A stretch of DNA of 64,000 nt from Treponema sp. Lineage in GTDB: Bacteria; Spirochaetota; Spirochaetia; Treponematales; Treponemataceae. How positions within the stretch are numbered: position 1 is the stretch's first letter; each line of letters opens with the position of its first letter. The notes beneath the pieces were generated by a model. It did not search any database. It was not told where the DNA came from and worked only from the letters and a program-made list of their open reading frames with translations. Location of the stretch: contig JAEEVR010000006.1 of the NCBI GenBank assembly GCA_016290995.1, forward strand, positions 1 to 64,000. The letters run 5' to 3'. The position numbers were made by a program, and so were the translations under genes. Shown here piece by piece: positions 8,771 through 18,497 of this stretch.

Positions 8771-10960
8771 CTATTTTACTTCAAACTCGACTTGCGCTGA
8801 CTGGCCGCCGCAGACGACTTTGCAGCTTCTTTTTCCTTTTTCTGTCGGAAGCTTAAAGACAAAGGGCCGTTGTATTTCAAAAAGCAGGACTCCGTCGTAA
8901 TAAACTTGCGCGCTGTCTTCCGTTCCGCCGATCGCCTCGACGCTGATCGCCTCCAGCTGGGTCAAGGCGCTTGCCGCCCTTGTGTAAAAGACCGAATTGT
9001 TTTTGGGGCTTGTTATTGTGAGCGGAACCGAGGTGTGGTCAACTTGAGCCTCGATGTTTTCGCTCAATAGCCAGCGCTGGTATTCGGGCGGGTAGACTGT
9101 GACCCGCTCTCCGCCTTCGCTCTTGTGCCAGTCGCAAGTTTCCAAGGGCTCGTCTTTTTTTACGTACTCAAAGACAAAATTTTTGCAGTCCTTTCCCGCT
9201 AGCATTCCTGAAAGCGGGCAGATTTTTTCCTTGACCCAATTTTCTGGAGCGGGAAAAGGCTCATGCTTTGGATTCTTTAGCTCCAAAAAGTCCAGCGTGT
9301 TTTTCGCGACCCAAGCGGGCAGGGAGCTTCCGGTCTTTCCCATTACCGTTTGGCCGGAGAAATTTCCCATCCAAACGCCGACAGTGTATCTTTTGGTTGA
9401 GCCGAGCGCTGTGATGTTTTGGTACTGGTTGGAAGTTCCCGTCTTAAAGATTGAAGGGTAGTCGGTTTGAAAAACTTGGTTGTAGCCAAAGCCCAAGGCC
9501 CGCGCGTCCTTGTCCGAAAGAATCGAGCAAATAAGGCGGGCGGCGTCCTTGGAATAAATTTGCTTTCCCTTTGCGTCCTTTCCGTCCCGCGTCCAAACGC
9601 TAAAGGCGTTGACTAATTCGTAAAGGCTTACTTCGCCCGCTCCAAGCGCGAGTCCCAAGTCCGCGCTCCGTCCTCCGCTCTTAAGGCTTTCAAAGCCCAG
9701 CTTCTCCAGCTGTGAAAGGTATGCGTCAACGCCAAGCTTGTTCAATATGTAAACCGCCGGAACGTTCAGCGAGGAGGCGAGCGCGATCCTAAAGCGGACG
9801 GGCCCGTTAAAGCGGTTGTTGAAATTTTCTGGGATGTAGATTTTTTGTCCGCCAAATTCTTGCGGAATGTCCGGCAAAACCGTCGCGGGCGTAAAAAGGG
9901 GCCGGCCTTCTTGGGCTTTTGCGTCCAGCGCGAGGCCGTACAAAAAGGGCTTCATCGAGCTTCCAGGCTGGATTCTTGAAAGGACGCCGTCGATTTGCCC
10001 GCTGTGCGAATAGTCAAACCAGTCGCTGTTTCCGATCCACGCCAAGACTGAGTTATCCTTGTTGTCGATCAAAAGCAGGGCGGAATTCGCTATTCTAGAG
10101 CCTCGCGCGAGTTTGGCCGCTTCCTTTATGTAGCGTTCGGCCGTTTTTTGTATTTCAAGGCTAGCGCTAAGGCGGACTTCAAAGGGCGCCTTTTTTTTGC
10201 CTGCCTTGATTTGCCTTTTAACGCGCTCGATGTAGTGGGGCATTTCAAAGGGGTAGGAAAATGCGCCGGCGCCCTTAGCGGTTTTTAACAAGGAATTGTA
10301 GTCGCGGCCAAAAACTTCCGCCGCCCGAGAGGCGCAGGCTTCCGGGTTGTGGATCGGGTTGTAGCCGCCGGGCCGCCTTGGAATCACCGCAAGGCAGGCG
10401 ATCTCGCCGTCGGTCAAGTCGGCCAGCTCTTTTCCAAAAAAAGTCCTGGCGGCGGACGTGACGCCCTCGCAGTTTTGGCCAAAGGGAACGGAGTTTAGGT
10501 AAAGCTCCAAAATTTTATTTTTGGAAAGCCGCGCCTCGATTCTTAGCGCGTTCAATGCCTCGCCGATTTTTTTGACCATAGAGCGCTGGCCGCCGGGAGA
10601 CGCCATCTTTACCAATTGCATCGTGATTGTAGACGCGCCTCGGACAGTTCTCTTTGCGCTTGCGTTTTGGATCGCGGCGGCGGCGGCGGAAATCGGATCG
10701 ATTCCCGGGTGAAAGTAAAAGCGGCGGTCTTCTGCCTTAAGGAAGGCCTTTTTTACTTTCTTTGGGATTTTTTTTAAATCCGTCCATTCCCGCCTAAGGC
10801 CGTTGTCCACCGCCGTCGCCTGCAAGAGAATGCCGTTCCTGTCGTAAAAGCGGACGCTCCTTTCCTTATTCCTGAATTCCTTGAACTCAGGATAAGGGGA
10901 GAGCGCGAAAAGCAAAAAGAGCGCCGCAAGGGCTGCAAGCGCCGCGATGATTTTTTTCAT
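8771..10960 (-). CDS. pbpC: Penicillin-binding protein 1C
   Basis: 729 residues: an N-terminal membrane anchor (residues 3-22), a GT51 glycosyltransferase domain (EDRRFYFHPGIDP near 77, GASTITMQLVK near 105), a transpeptidase domain with SSMK, SSLN and KTGTSNQ motifs, and the C-terminal BiPBP_C domain typical of PBP1C. It polymerises peptidoglycan at the outer face of the inner membrane. The ATG overlaps the stop of the alpha-2-macroglobulin gene by 4 bases (ATGA) with no ribosome site of its own, so it depends on coupling. The pairing of PBP1C with a bacterial alpha-2-macroglobulin is widespread. Confidence 0.95.
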   Translation of the reverse strand: MKKIIAALAALAALFLLFALSPYPEFKEFRNKERSVRFYDRNGILLQATAVDNGLRREWTDLKKIPKKVKKAFLKAEDRRFYFHPGIDPISAAAAAIQNASAKRTVRGASTITMQLVKMASPGGQRSMVKKIGEALNALRIEARLSKNKILELYLNSVPFGQNCEGVTSAARTFFGKELADLTDGEIACLAVIPRRPGGYNPIHNPEACASRAAEVFGRDYNSLLKTAKGAGAFSYPFEMPHYIERVKRQIKAGKKKAPFEVRLSASLEIQKTAERYIKEAAKLARGSRIANSALLLIDNKDNSVLAWIGNSDWFDYSHSGQIDGVLSRIQPGSSMKPFLYGLALDAKAQEGRPLFTPATVLPDIPQEFGGQKIYIPENFNNRFNGPVRFRIALASSLNVPAVYILNKLGVDAYLSQLEKLGFESLKSGGRSADLGLALGAGEVSLYELVNAFSVWTRDGKDAKGKQIYSKDAARLICSILSDKDARALGFGYNQVFQTDYPSIFKTGTSNQYQNITALGSTKRYTVGVWMGNFSGQTVMGKTGSSLPAWVAKNTLDFLELKNPKHEPFPAPENWVKEKICPLSGMLAGKDCKNFVFEYVKKDEPLETCDWHKSEGGERVTVYPPEYQRWLLSENIEAQVDHTSVPLTITSPKNNSVFYTRAASALTQLEAISVEAIGGTEDSAQVYYDGVLLFEIQRPFVFKLPTEKGKRSCKVVCGGQSAQVEFEVK

Positions 10961-13900
10961 TTAATGACGAATAAGTATCCGTCCGAGCGGCCAAAGACTT
11001 CAGGCTCGTACATGCATTCCGCCTGCGCCGGCGGGGTCGGGTAAACTCCGCGGCGGCTGGCCCTAAAGGTAAAGGTGATTTCGCATTCGCCGGTCTTAAA
11101 GCTGTCCCAGAAGAATTGAATTTCGTTGTCGCGAACGTTTTTGTTCGAAATCCAATGCCTCCAATCTCCGCTGGTCTTTATCTCCGCCGCGGCGCCGCTT
11201 GTGACAAATGTTGAGTCAAGGATTTCCGCGCCGGAAGGAATCGGGCAGCGCAAGGCCAAGTAGTCGCGGTTCCTTGCCGACGAGACTTTTATCGTAGCCT
11301 TGTAAAGCTTTGAGCTTTCCAATTCCACTACGGAAAGGTCGTCGGGAATCTTGTTGACTTGTTCGCCGCCTTCGCTTTCGACAATCTTGTAGTCCAGTTT
11401 TATTCCTTCGTCGCGCCTTGTTTGCGCTTCGTCGGGAATCGCGTATTTCATTTCCACCGTGTAGAATAGGCGGCCCGTTCCGCGTTTTTCAAACGACATC
11501 GGAAGCTCTTTGTCGCGCGGCAGGCTGGAAATAAAGGCGTCGTCAAAGGGCAGGCTGAGCGTCTCCGGTTTTGCGGCGACTCCCTTGAACTTTTGCGCCA
11601 TAAGCTCCGTCTTGTTCAAGAAAGCCTTTCCTTCCAAGTCGGTCTTGGCCAAGTCGCGCCTCTTGATGTAATTCGACATCGCTTCAAGAACGGCTGCGGT
11701 TGACGAAGTGTTCTTCCAATAGCCCTTTGACTCTTCCTTAAGGAGAGCGAAAACCAGACGGTCAACCATGTTGTCGTCGGCGTTAAGGTCCGAAAGCAAA
11801 TCCAAAATCTTCGCAAGGCGCGAAGAGTCCGACTCCCACCAAGAGTAACCTTTGGAGGAATCTTTTTCCGCGACCGAAACGCTTCTTTGCGAAGCCTGCA
11901 AGTAGGGGCGGATTTTAGCCGCGCAAGTTTCTGCGTTGCCCTTGTTTCCTTTGAGCGCCCAAGCCTTTCCGACGTCGGCGATTTGCGACAAGGTCAGCTT
12001 GTCCAGCTTTCCTTGGAATTCCAAAAGGAGGCTGTCGAGCGAGCTGTCGCCCAAGGCCGCGAAGACTTTGCAAGCCAAGATTTTTTCCGCGTCGCTTCTT
12101 TCCCTTTCTTTAAGCTGTTCCTTTATGTAGGCCTTGAGCGCGGCAAGGTCAAGCTTTAGGTCCGCTTCTTTAATTCCGGCTTCTTTCGCCGCGGCGCAAA
12201 CTTGCGCGATTCTAAGCGAGACGTAGAAGCTTTCGTACATCGATTCGGTTGGCCAATAGGGGAAGCCGCCGTTTGAATGTTGGCTCTTTGCCCAAGACTT
12301 TATGATTGAAAGCGCGCATTTCTTTGGATTGGAAACGCTTGAGTCCATTTCAAACGCGTCGATGTATTGGCCGAACAAGAGCAAGGGCAAAACCTTTGAG
12401 GCCTGCTGCTCAAGGCAGCCGTAGGGGTAGTCAAAGACGTAGCGGACGGCGGATCCAAGCGGGCCAAGACGGGTCGTGTCCAAGGTTATTTTAATTTCGC
12501 CTTGGCCTTCCTTGGCCCAGCTGGGAATCGCGATTCTTTCGTTTTCGCTTGCCTTTTGCTCGTCGTCTGTCGCGCCCGTCATCGTGACGGTTTCGTAGAC
12601 AAAAGTTTTTTCTATCGCTATCGGCGAGACAAGCTTTTCGTTGAGGACTTCGGACTTGATTTTGTAAATCAAGTCCACTGTTCCGCTTTGAACGGCGGCA
12701 ATGTCAAAGAAGACTACGCTTGAGCCTTCGGGCGCGACGTAAACGGTTTTTTCAGCCGTTCCGTCAACAAAGGCGGCGCCGGGAATTGTGACTCGGCCTT
12801 CAAGCTCGTCTTGCGCGGTGTTCTTTGTCGGGCTTACGGCCTCAACGCTTACGGTAACTTTTTGTCCCTTGTTGTCAAGGTTCGTGATCAAAACGCCGCA
12901 TTCGGCTGTGTCGCGCTCTCTCAAGCGCCTGGGCTGAACTTGCTGGACGTTTATCGGGTTCTGCACTTTCACTTCGTCTTCTTTAAGCGAGAAGGTTTCT
13001 CCCTTTACGCCAAAGGCTGTGATTCGGTAGGCGGTCAAGTTGTCGGGCATCGTGAACTCGCAAACGGCCTTTCCTTTTTTGTCGGTGACGATTACCGGCT
13101 CAAAGAGCGCCGTCGGCCTAAAGTCTTTCCGCTCCTCTTCCTTCTCGTCGCTTTCGGCCGCCGCGTCGCCTCCAAGCAAATTCTTTACGCTGTAGGTTAC
13201 GGGATCCATCAGCATGTCGCGCGAGTCTCCGCCCATTACATGCAGGCGGAAGTTGTACTTGTCGTAGAAAAAGTCTATCGGGTTTGGAACGTGGTAGTTG
13301 ATCAAGTCCAAGACGCCGCGGTCAACCGCCATTACGGTAAGCTCGGCGCCTTCGACAGGCTTTCCGCCTTTGGTCGCCGTAAGGGTCAGCGTGGCCTTTT
13401 CGCCGGGCCTGTAAACCTTTTTGTCGCTTTCGATCTTTACGTTAAAGGACTTGGCCTTTGGGTTGACCATAATCGCGGTCACGCCAAAGTATCCGGCGGG
13501 CTTGTCCAAGTCCGGCTCCCCGTACTGGTGGGTCGGCTGCCCGTTCCTGCAAGAGTAGGAAGAGACGGCGACGTAAACGACCGGCGTGTAGTTGATCGAA
13601 ACCGGAACCTCAATCACGTTGGCCGGGCTGTCAAAATGCTTTATTTCTTCTGTAAAGATTCCTTCGCGCTCGACTGTGATCAAGTAGTCGCCGGCGGGAA
13701 GGGGGCTTTCCATAAGGACTTGCGCCTTGTCTCCGGGATTGTAGATTGATTTGTCCGGAGTCAAGTTGATTGAGTGGCTGTTGTAGCGGTCGTACCAAGA
13801 GGAAGATCCGCCGGTGACGTAAAAGCCGTACTCCGTCGTTGTCCAGTTGCCGCTTGTGTCGCGGCCAGAAATCGCAAGGGTTCTCCAGCCGGCTTCCTTT

Positions 13901-16900
13901 AATTCCAAGGAAAGCTTTCCTGCGCTTTGCGGCTGGATTTTTCCGCTGGCCTCGACTTCTTCCGTCTTTTCCCAGCGGGTGTAAATTGAGTCGTCAACGC
14001 TCTGCTCGTTGGCCATCGTCCAAACTTCGCGCGTCAACTTGTATTCAAGCGAGGCGACGATGTTCGTCTTTGTCACGATTTCGCCGTCAGGAGTCGCGAG
14101 GATGAACGGAAAGTCAAGCTTGCTTCCTTTTTTTGCAAAGCCGTTAAGGTCGGCGGGCTTTTTGATTCCAATGTAAAACTTGGCCGGGTGGACAAGAATG
14201 TTTGACTGCGCCGAGATTCTTTGGTTTGAAATGTCGGTGACGTTTGCCTCAACGTGGTAAATGTAAGGCATTCCGTCTGTGATCTTTTCGGACGAGCAAG
14301 AAAGGCCCGCCTCGCCGTTGGAGGAAAGAACGCCTTTTTCGTTTGCAAAAAGAGTCCGGCCGGAATACGAGTCCGCGGGACCGAACGAGCAGCCTTTAGT
14401 TTCGGGCGTGGTCGGCTTGAACCTGGTCGATTGCTTGAACCAGCTGGACTCGTAGTCCGCTCCGGCAAGGCTTCCGCCGGCAAGGTAAGAGGCCTTTAAG
14501 GCGGCCGAAAGCTTGTCGCCTCCAATATATTTTATGTCGGGAGCGGTGACAGAGGCTTCAAACTTTAGCCGCTCAAAGTTTGCGACTGTAAATGTGACGT
14601 AAGGATCGTCCCATTCGTATTTTCCGGCCTTGTAGCGGATTTTGTAATTGCCGGAATCAAGCTCGTCGGGCAATTTAAATGAGCCGTAAAAGCCGCCGCT
14701 TTCCGAAAGCGTTCCGTTGATTTGCGGAAGGATTTCCTTTCCTTCCCAAACGCTCTCGCTGACCGCCAGCGTGTAAGGCTCGTTTGAGCGGGGAACAAGC
14801 TGTCCGAGGCTTTGGTTCCTTACGATTCCCCTAAACGAAACTGTTTCGCCGGGCTTGTAAATGCCGCGGTCGGTAAAGATAAAGGCGCGGATATGCGACT
14901 TTCTTGCCGTGTCCAAGTCTCCGGTCGGAACGTTTTCGCGCCAAGTGTTGTGCGTGTTCGGATAAAAGAGCGCCTTGTCCTCTCCCTTTTGCGCAAGAAT
15001 GCGGATGTTGGAGCAAGAAACGTCTCTTCCGATTTCCTCAATTTTTTTGACTTGGCTTTCCGTAAAGTTGATTACCGCCAAGCCGTTTTTGTCGGTCTTT
15101 CCCTTTCCGAGCAAGTCCTTGTCCAAGTCAAGCGCTTCCGTGTCGGAATAGCAAGGCGTCAAAACGCTGATCTCCGCGTCTTGAATCGGACTGTTGTCCT
15201 TAAGGCTTCGCGCCATTACGACGGCGCGGTTGATGCCGATTCTCGCGGTCACGCCAAAGTCGGTTACTTGAATCGTGATTTTTCTTGAGGTTGCGTTTTC
15301 GTAAAATTTTTCGTCCCAGCGGTCCCACTGGTTGCAAACGACCCGCGCCTCAAAGTCAATCCAGCCGTAGCCGGCGCCGTTCAAAAACTTGGACAAGTCG
15401 ATTTCCTCAAACTGGCGGACGTTCCTTTGCTTGTTTTTAAGCTCGATCGCGCCGGGCGGAAGCTCGTTCCATTCCTCGTAAAGCCTGGAAGTGAAAAGGG
15501 GATTGCTTGTGGCGCCCACTTTGTAAAACGAAAGCGGAAGGATGTTCTGCGACTCGATCAAAAGCTTTGGCTTGAATTGCGCCTCCAAAAGGCGGGCGCC
15601 GTAGTCGGTGAACTTTACGTAGCTCAGCGGCGGAAGGAGCGCAATCTTCGCAGACCGCTTGTCGGAGTCTATGACAAGCTTTTGTCCGTAAACGTCCTTG
15701 ATTCCGTCCCTAAAATAAATTCTAAAGCTGTTGTCGTCCTTGTCCTCGTTGTATGAAACAGGCAAGTTGAATAGGGTAAGGGAGCGGCCCTGGACTTCGT
15801 AATTCTTTTGCGTCAGCGTAAAGTCAAAGTCAAAGGCGATGTTTCCCGCCACCGTTGCCGGGTCGATTTTTTGCGTGAACTTTATCGTTACGGGATTTCC
15901 CTTGTCGCCTTGGGCGTAGTCCGCGTTATTCGGAAGCGAGTCAATCTTAAAGGGCTTTAGTGAATGGTAGCTTCGCTTTTCGTTGGTTCCCTTTAGAGAA
16001 AGGACGATGTCGGCGTCGTATGGAATCTGGTTTGCTATCGTAACGACAAAACTGTTTGCCTTTCCAGTCGCTTGGTCAAAGGCCATCCTTGTTCCCCAAG
16101 CGTAAGCCTTTTTGTTGTCGTCGGCCTTGACCGTAAAATCAACCGGGCGGCCGTTTACCGTAACGTCAAGCATTTCGGAAAGGCGTTTTTCGCTTACCAT
16201 ATAATTTAGGCGCATGTAGGAACGGGCCGCGTATTTTGGCAGGGCTCCGCTCCTTGAATCGCATTCGTCAATGCTGTCCTTTACGTAGCCGCCGTAAAAG
16301 CGGATGAACTTTAACGGAACAGCCTTTGTCGTAAACTCTGTCATTCCCTCAAGCTTTTTTCCGCTCAAAGAACGCAAGCCTTTTTTAATCGAGACTTTGT
16401 ATTCAACAGAAGGATCGGCGGCTTCGCTTGCGTCAAAGCTTAAGTGGCGGCTTCCAAGCCAGCGGTAAACGCCGGGCAGGGCGGGCTCGATTTTCATCGC
16501 GTCGCATTCTGCCATCGGCTCGCCAAGCGCGGAAAGGCTTTTTACCGGCTGCGAGAACACGACAAAGAAAGAAGGATTTCTGTCTTCGGCCACGACCTCT
16601 CCCTGCGGGCCGTACTCTTCTATTACAAAGGGCTTTGAGGAGTCAATCTTTTCGTCCGCTTCCTCGATTTTGGGAAAGGACATCTTTTGCCTTTTTTCGG
16701 AGTACTTTGTCTTGTACTTTGAAAGCTCGCGGATTCCGGGAATCGCGGATTCGCTCTTTTCTTTTTTGGAGGATTTTTTTCCTTCAGTTTGAACGGCTTC
16801 CTCGTCTTCGTCTTCCTCGACGTACTTGTATGAAAAGTCGGGATTGAAGACGGTTTTCATCGCGTCAAACGAAGCGTACTCCTCTCCGTCTTCCTTTACG

Positions 16901-17019
16901 ATTTTAACAGGGGAGTCAAAGTCCGTTTTTTTCGCGGAACTGGAATTCTTTCCATTTTTGGAACAGCCAACAAGAACAAGCGCGGCCAACGCCGCCAGAG
17001 CGAATTTTGATGCTTTCAT
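10957..17019 (-). CDS. Bacterial alpha-2-macroglobulin lipoprotein
   Basis: 2020 residues from the ATG at 17019, giving a lipoprotein signal (MKASKFALAALAALVLVGC) whose lipobox LVGC ends at Cys19. Downstream are MG-type domains, the PGETVSFRGIVRNQS and RPGEKATLTLTATKGGKPV segments, and the thioester motif GCLEQ at about residue 1533, followed by an alpha/alpha toroid. The family traps attacking proteases through the Cys-Gln thioester and is thought to guard the periplasm when the envelope is breached, in partnership with PBP1C, whose gene follows with a 4-base overlap. The intact CxEQ motif implies an active thioester. A TTG-started 6-residue extension would cover the -10 box and is rejected. 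Confidence 0.94.
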   Translation of the reverse strand: MKASKFALAALAALVLVGCSKNGKNSSSAKKTDFDSPVKIVKEDGEEYASFDAMKTVFNPDFSYKYVEEDEDEEAVQTEGKKSSKKEKSESAIPGIRELSKYKTKYSEKRQKMSFPKIEEADEKIDSSKPFVIEEYGPQGEVVAEDRNPSFFVVFSQPVKSLSALGEPMAECDAMKIEPALPGVYRWLGSRHLSFDASEAADPSVEYKVSIKKGLRSLSGKKLEGMTEFTTKAVPLKFIRFYGGYVKDSIDECDSRSGALPKYAARSYMRLNYMVSEKRLSEMLDVTVNGRPVDFTVKADDNKKAYAWGTRMAFDQATGKANSFVVTIANQIPYDADIVLSLKGTNEKRSYHSLKPFKIDSLPNNADYAQGDKGNPVTIKFTQKIDPATVAGNIAFDFDFTLTQKNYEVQGRSLTLFNLPVSYNEDKDDNSFRIYFRDGIKDVYGQKLVIDSDKRSAKIALLPPLSYVKFTDYGARLLEAQFKPKLLIESQNILPLSFYKVGATSNPLFTSRLYEEWNELPPGAIELKNKQRNVRQFEEIDLSKFLNGAGYGWIDFEARVVCNQWDRWDEKFYENATSRKITIQVTDFGVTARIGINRAVVMARSLKDNSPIQDAEISVLTPCYSDTEALDLDKDLLGKGKTDKNGLAVINFTESQVKKIEEIGRDVSCSNIRILAQKGEDKALFYPNTHNTWRENVPTGDLDTARKSHIRAFIFTDRGIYKPGETVSFRGIVRNQSLGQLVPRSNEPYTLAVSESVWEGKEILPQINGTLSESGGFYGSFKLPDELDSGNYKIRYKAGKYEWDDPYVTFTVANFERLKFEASVTAPDIKYIGGDKLSAALKASYLAGGSLAGADYESSWFKQSTRFKPTTPETKGCSFGPADSYSGRTLFANEKGVLSSNGEAGLSCSSEKITDGMPYIYHVEANVTDISNQRISAQSNILVHPAKFYIGIKKPADLNGFAKKGSKLDFPFILATPDGEIVTKTNIVASLEYKLTREVWTMANEQSVDDSIYTRWEKTEEVEASGKIQPQSAGKLSLELKEAGWRTLAISGRDTSGNWTTTEYGFYVTGGSSSWYDRYNSHSINLTPDKSIYNPGDKAQVLMESPLPAGDYLITVEREGIFTEEIKHFDSPANVIEVPVSINYTPVVYVAVSSYSCRNGQPTHQYGEPDLDKPAGYFGVTAIMVNPKAKSFNVKIESDKKVYRPGEKATLTLTATKGGKPVEGAELTVMAVDRGVLDLINYHVPNPIDFFYDKYNFRLHVMGGDSRDMLMDPVTYSVKNLLGGDAAAESDEKEEERKDFRPTALFEPVIVTDKKGKAVCEFTMPDNLTAYRITAFGVKGETFSLKEDEVKVQNPINVQQVQPRRLRERDTAECGVLITNLDNKGQKVTVSVEAVSPTKNTAQDELEGRVTIPGAAFVDGTAEKTVYVAPEGSSVVFFDIAAVQSGTVDLIYKIKSEVLNEKLVSPIAIEKTFVYETVTMTGATDDEQKASENERIAIPSWAKEGQGEIKITLDTTRLGPLGSAVRYVFDYPYGCLEQQASKVLPLLLFGQYIDAFEMDSSVSNPKKCALSIIKSWAKSQHSNGGFPYWPTESMYESFYVSLRIAQVCAAAKEAGIKEADLKLDLAALKAYIKEQLKERERSDAEKILACKVFAALGDSSLDSLLLEFQGKLDKLTLSQIADVGKAWALKGNKGNAETCAAKIRPYLQASQRSVSVAEKDSSKGYSWWESDSSRLAKILDLLSDLNADDNMVDRLVFALLKEESKGYWKNTSSTAAVLEAMSNYIKRRDLAKTDLEGKAFLNKTELMAQKFKGVAAKPETLSLPFDDAFISSLPRDKELPMSFEKRGTGRLFYTVEMKYAIPDEAQTRRDEGIKLDYKIVESEGGEQVNKIPDDLSVVELESSKLYKATIKVSSARNRDYLALRCPIPSGAEILDSTFVTSGAAAEIKTSGDWRHWISNKNVRDNEIQFFWDSFKTGECEITFTFRASRRGVYPTPPAQAECMYEPEVFGRSDGYLFVIK

Positions 17020-17025
17020 AGCGCC

Positions 17026-17054
17026 ATTGTATAACAAAAAATGTCTATGCTCAA
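17026..17054 (-). promoter_or_regulatory. Alpha-2-macroglobulin/pbpC promoter, predicted leaderless
   Basis: Minus strand: TTGAGC (17054-17049), 17-base spacer, TACAAT (17031-17026), then 6 bases to the ATG at 17019. It lies back-to-back with the promoter of the phosphorylase gene, only 10 bases separating the two -35 boxes. Confidence 0.7.
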
Positions 17055-17064
17055 TAGAAAAAAT

Positions 17065-17093
17065 TTGCCAAATCGCAATTCCCGTGATAGAAT
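17065..17093 (+). promoter_or_regulatory. deoD promoter, predicted leaderless
   Basis: TTGCCA (17065-17070), 17-base spacer ending in TGA, TAGAAT (17088-17093), then AGAAGA and the ATG at 17100. The six bases could act as a weak ribosome site only if transcription started upstream of the usual position. Confidence 0.7.
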
Positions 17094-17099
17094 AGAAGA

Positions 17100-17810
17100 A
17101 TGAGCATACACATTAACGCGCCCCAAGGCGCCATCGCTCCGGCGGTACTGCTGCCGGGAGACCCCCTAAGGGCAAAATTCATAGCCGAAAACTTTTTGGA
17201 AAATCCCAAATGCTACAACGAAGTCCGCGGAATGCTGGGCTTTACGGGAACCTACAAGGGCGTTCCCGTAAGCGTGCAGGGCACCGGAATGGGCCAGCCT
17301 TCGCTTTCCATCTATGTAAACGAGCTTTTTGAGTCTTATGGCGTTCAAAAGGCCATTCGCGTCGGTACTTGCGGCGGCTTGCATAAAAACATAAAGGTTC
17401 GCGACACGATAATCGCCAGCGCCGCCTGTTCCGAGTCGGCCATGCAAACGTCGCGCTTTGGCCACTTGCACTACGCTCCGGCCGCCGACTTTGGCCTTTT
17501 AAAGAGCGCCTATGACGCGGCCCAAAAATTGCAGATTCCGGTCCATGTTGGCCTTTGCGCCTCAAGCGACGCCTTTTACGACGAAAACGACTATTGGAAG
17601 CTTTGGGCAAAATACGGAGTTTTGGGCTTGGAAATGGAGGCGGCCGAACTTTACACGCTGGCGGCCAAGTTTGAGCGCAAGGCCCTGGCGATTCTTACGG
17701 TCAGCGACCACCTCGTCACTCACGAGCTTACTACCGCGGAGGAGCGCCAGACTACGTTCACCAATATGATGAAAATCGCCTTGGAAGCCATTATTGACGA
17801 AAATAAGTGA
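17100..17810 (+). CDS. deoD: Purine-nucleoside phosphorylase, DeoD type
   Basis: 236 residues, the normal length for the hexameric DeoD family. It splits purine (deoxy)nucleosides with phosphate to base and (deoxy)ribose-1-phosphate in the cytoplasm. Motifs are the N-terminal His in [43 protein letters not shown], and [13 protein letters not shown] near 180 with the ribose-binding Glu pair, then SDHL with the general-acid Asp. A single-gene unit between its own promoter and the inverted repeat at 17833. Confidence 0.95.
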   Translation: MSIHINAPQGAIAPAVLLPGDPLRAKFIAENFLENPKCYNEVRGMLGFTGTYKGVPVSVQGTGMGQPSLSIYVNELFESYGVQKAIRVGTCGGLHKNIKVRDTIIASAACSESAMQTSRFGHLHYAPAADFGLLKSAYDAAQKLQIPVHVGLCASSDAFYDENDYWKLWAKYGVLGLEMEAAELYTLAAKFERKALAILTVSDHLVTHELTTAEERQTTFTNMMKIALEAIIDENK

Positions 17811-17832
17811 TTTTCCACGACATTTTTTTGAT

Positions 17833-17858
17833 TTTTGTCAAGAATTTGCTTGACAAAA
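17833..17858. repeat. Perfect 10-bp inverted repeat over the rpmF -35 box
   Basis: TTTTGTCAAG, six bases, CTTGACAAAA. The right arm contains the TTGACA -35 hexamer of the rpmF promoter (17850-17855). It may be an operator, a weak terminator for deoD, or both. It lacks a GC-rich stem and a clean T-run, so the terminator reading is weak. Confidence 0.6.
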
Positions 17859-17909
17859 CAAATATTTTCGTTTAATATATTGACATAACAAGCAGGTTTG
17901 CGGTATATT
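17850..17909 (+). promoter_or_regulatory. Tandem promoters upstream of rpmF-acpP
   Basis: P1: TTGACA 17850-17855, 17 bases, TAATAT 17873-17878. P2: TTGACA 17880-17885, 18 bases, TATATT 17904-17909. The two -35 boxes are exactly 30 bp apart. Unlike most promoters here they leave a leader of about 35 to 70 bases containing a GTGAGG ribosome site before rpmF. Confidence 0.7.
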
Positions 17910-17951
17910 TGACCGATACATCTGTAATAATAATTAAGTGAGGTTGAATAT

Positions 17952-18140
17952 ATGGCAGTACCAAGAGCGAAAACGTCAAAAGCGGTGACCAGAAGGCGCA
18001 GAAGCATCAACATGAAGCTTGACGCTCCTCAGCTTGTTGCGTGCAACAACTGCGGAAACTTAGTCCTTCCGCACCACGTTTGCCCCAAATGCGGTTTTTA
18101 TCGCGGACGTCAGGTGATTACACCGGAAACAAACGCGTAA
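17952..18140 (+). CDS. rpmF: Ribosomal protein L32
   Basis: 62 residues, a complete bL32. The N-terminus AVPRAKTSKAVTRRRRS binds rRNA. The four cysteines in CNNCGNL and CPKCGFY form the zinc-binding (C+) version of the protein. It is followed by acpP after 24 bases, matching the common link between rpmF and fatty acid synthesis genes. Start ATG follows a GAGGTTGAATAT ribosome site. Confidence 0.96.
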   Translation: MAVPRAKTSKAVTRRRRSINMKLDAPQLVACNNCGNLVLPHHVCPKCGFYRGRQVITPETNA

Positions 18141-18164
18141 GAATAATTAATTTAGGAGACAACT

Positions 18165-18404
18165 ATGGACGAATTGTTTGAGAAAATCAAGAAGCTCATC
18201 GCTGACAAGCTCGAAATCGAAGAGAGCAAGATTCAGCTTTCTTCATCTTTCCGCGGCGATCTCGGAGCGGACAGCCTTGACACTTACGAGTTGGTTTACG
18301 CCATCGAAGAAGAGTTGGGCGTTTCCATCCCCGACGAAAAGGCCAACGAATTTGAGACAGTTCAGGACGCCTATGACTTTATCAAGTCTGAGCAGTCTAA
18401 GTAA
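18165..18404 (+). CDS. acpP: Acyl carrier protein
   Basis: 79 residues, acidic, with the phosphopantetheine attachment Ser in GADSLDTYELV at about residue 38. It carries growing acyl chains in type II fatty acid synthesis. The ribosome site TAGGAG lies 7 bases before the ATG. A strong intrinsic terminator follows 40 bases after the stop, separating it at least partly from rnc. Confidence 0.97.
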   Translation: MDELFEKIKKLIADKLEIEESKIQLSSSFRGDLGADSLDTYELVYAIEEELGVSIPDEKANEFETVQDAYDFIKSEQSK

Positions 18405-18408
18405 GAAC

Positions 18409-18431
18409 TTTCAAAAGCCCCGCTTTTGAAA
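18409..18431 (+). repeat. 10-bp inverted repeat after acpP
   Basis: TTTCAAAAGC, CCC, GCTTTTGAAA: a perfect hairpin of 10 pairs just after the acpP stop, 14 bases ahead of the terminator. It could protect the acpP mRNA 3' end or take part in termination. Confidence 0.7.
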
Positions 18432-18444
18432 ATGTCTTAAAAGG

Positions 18445-18470
18445 AGCGCGGCGCTTGCCGCGCTTTTTTT
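18445..18470 (+). terminator. Intrinsic terminator after acpP
   Basis: AGCGCGGC, loop GCTT, GCCGCGCT, then a run of seven T. Perfect 8-bp GC-rich stem. Confidence 0.92.
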
Positions 18471-18497
18471 GTGTTTTTGGAACGTTAGGTTAACGCA

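Noticed and set aside
12811..13749. 312-codon plus-strand frame inside the alpha-2-macroglobulin gene
   Set aside because: It is antisense to a well-conserved gene; its Val/Arg/Gly-rich product has no domain, and it mirrors the codon bias of the real gene.
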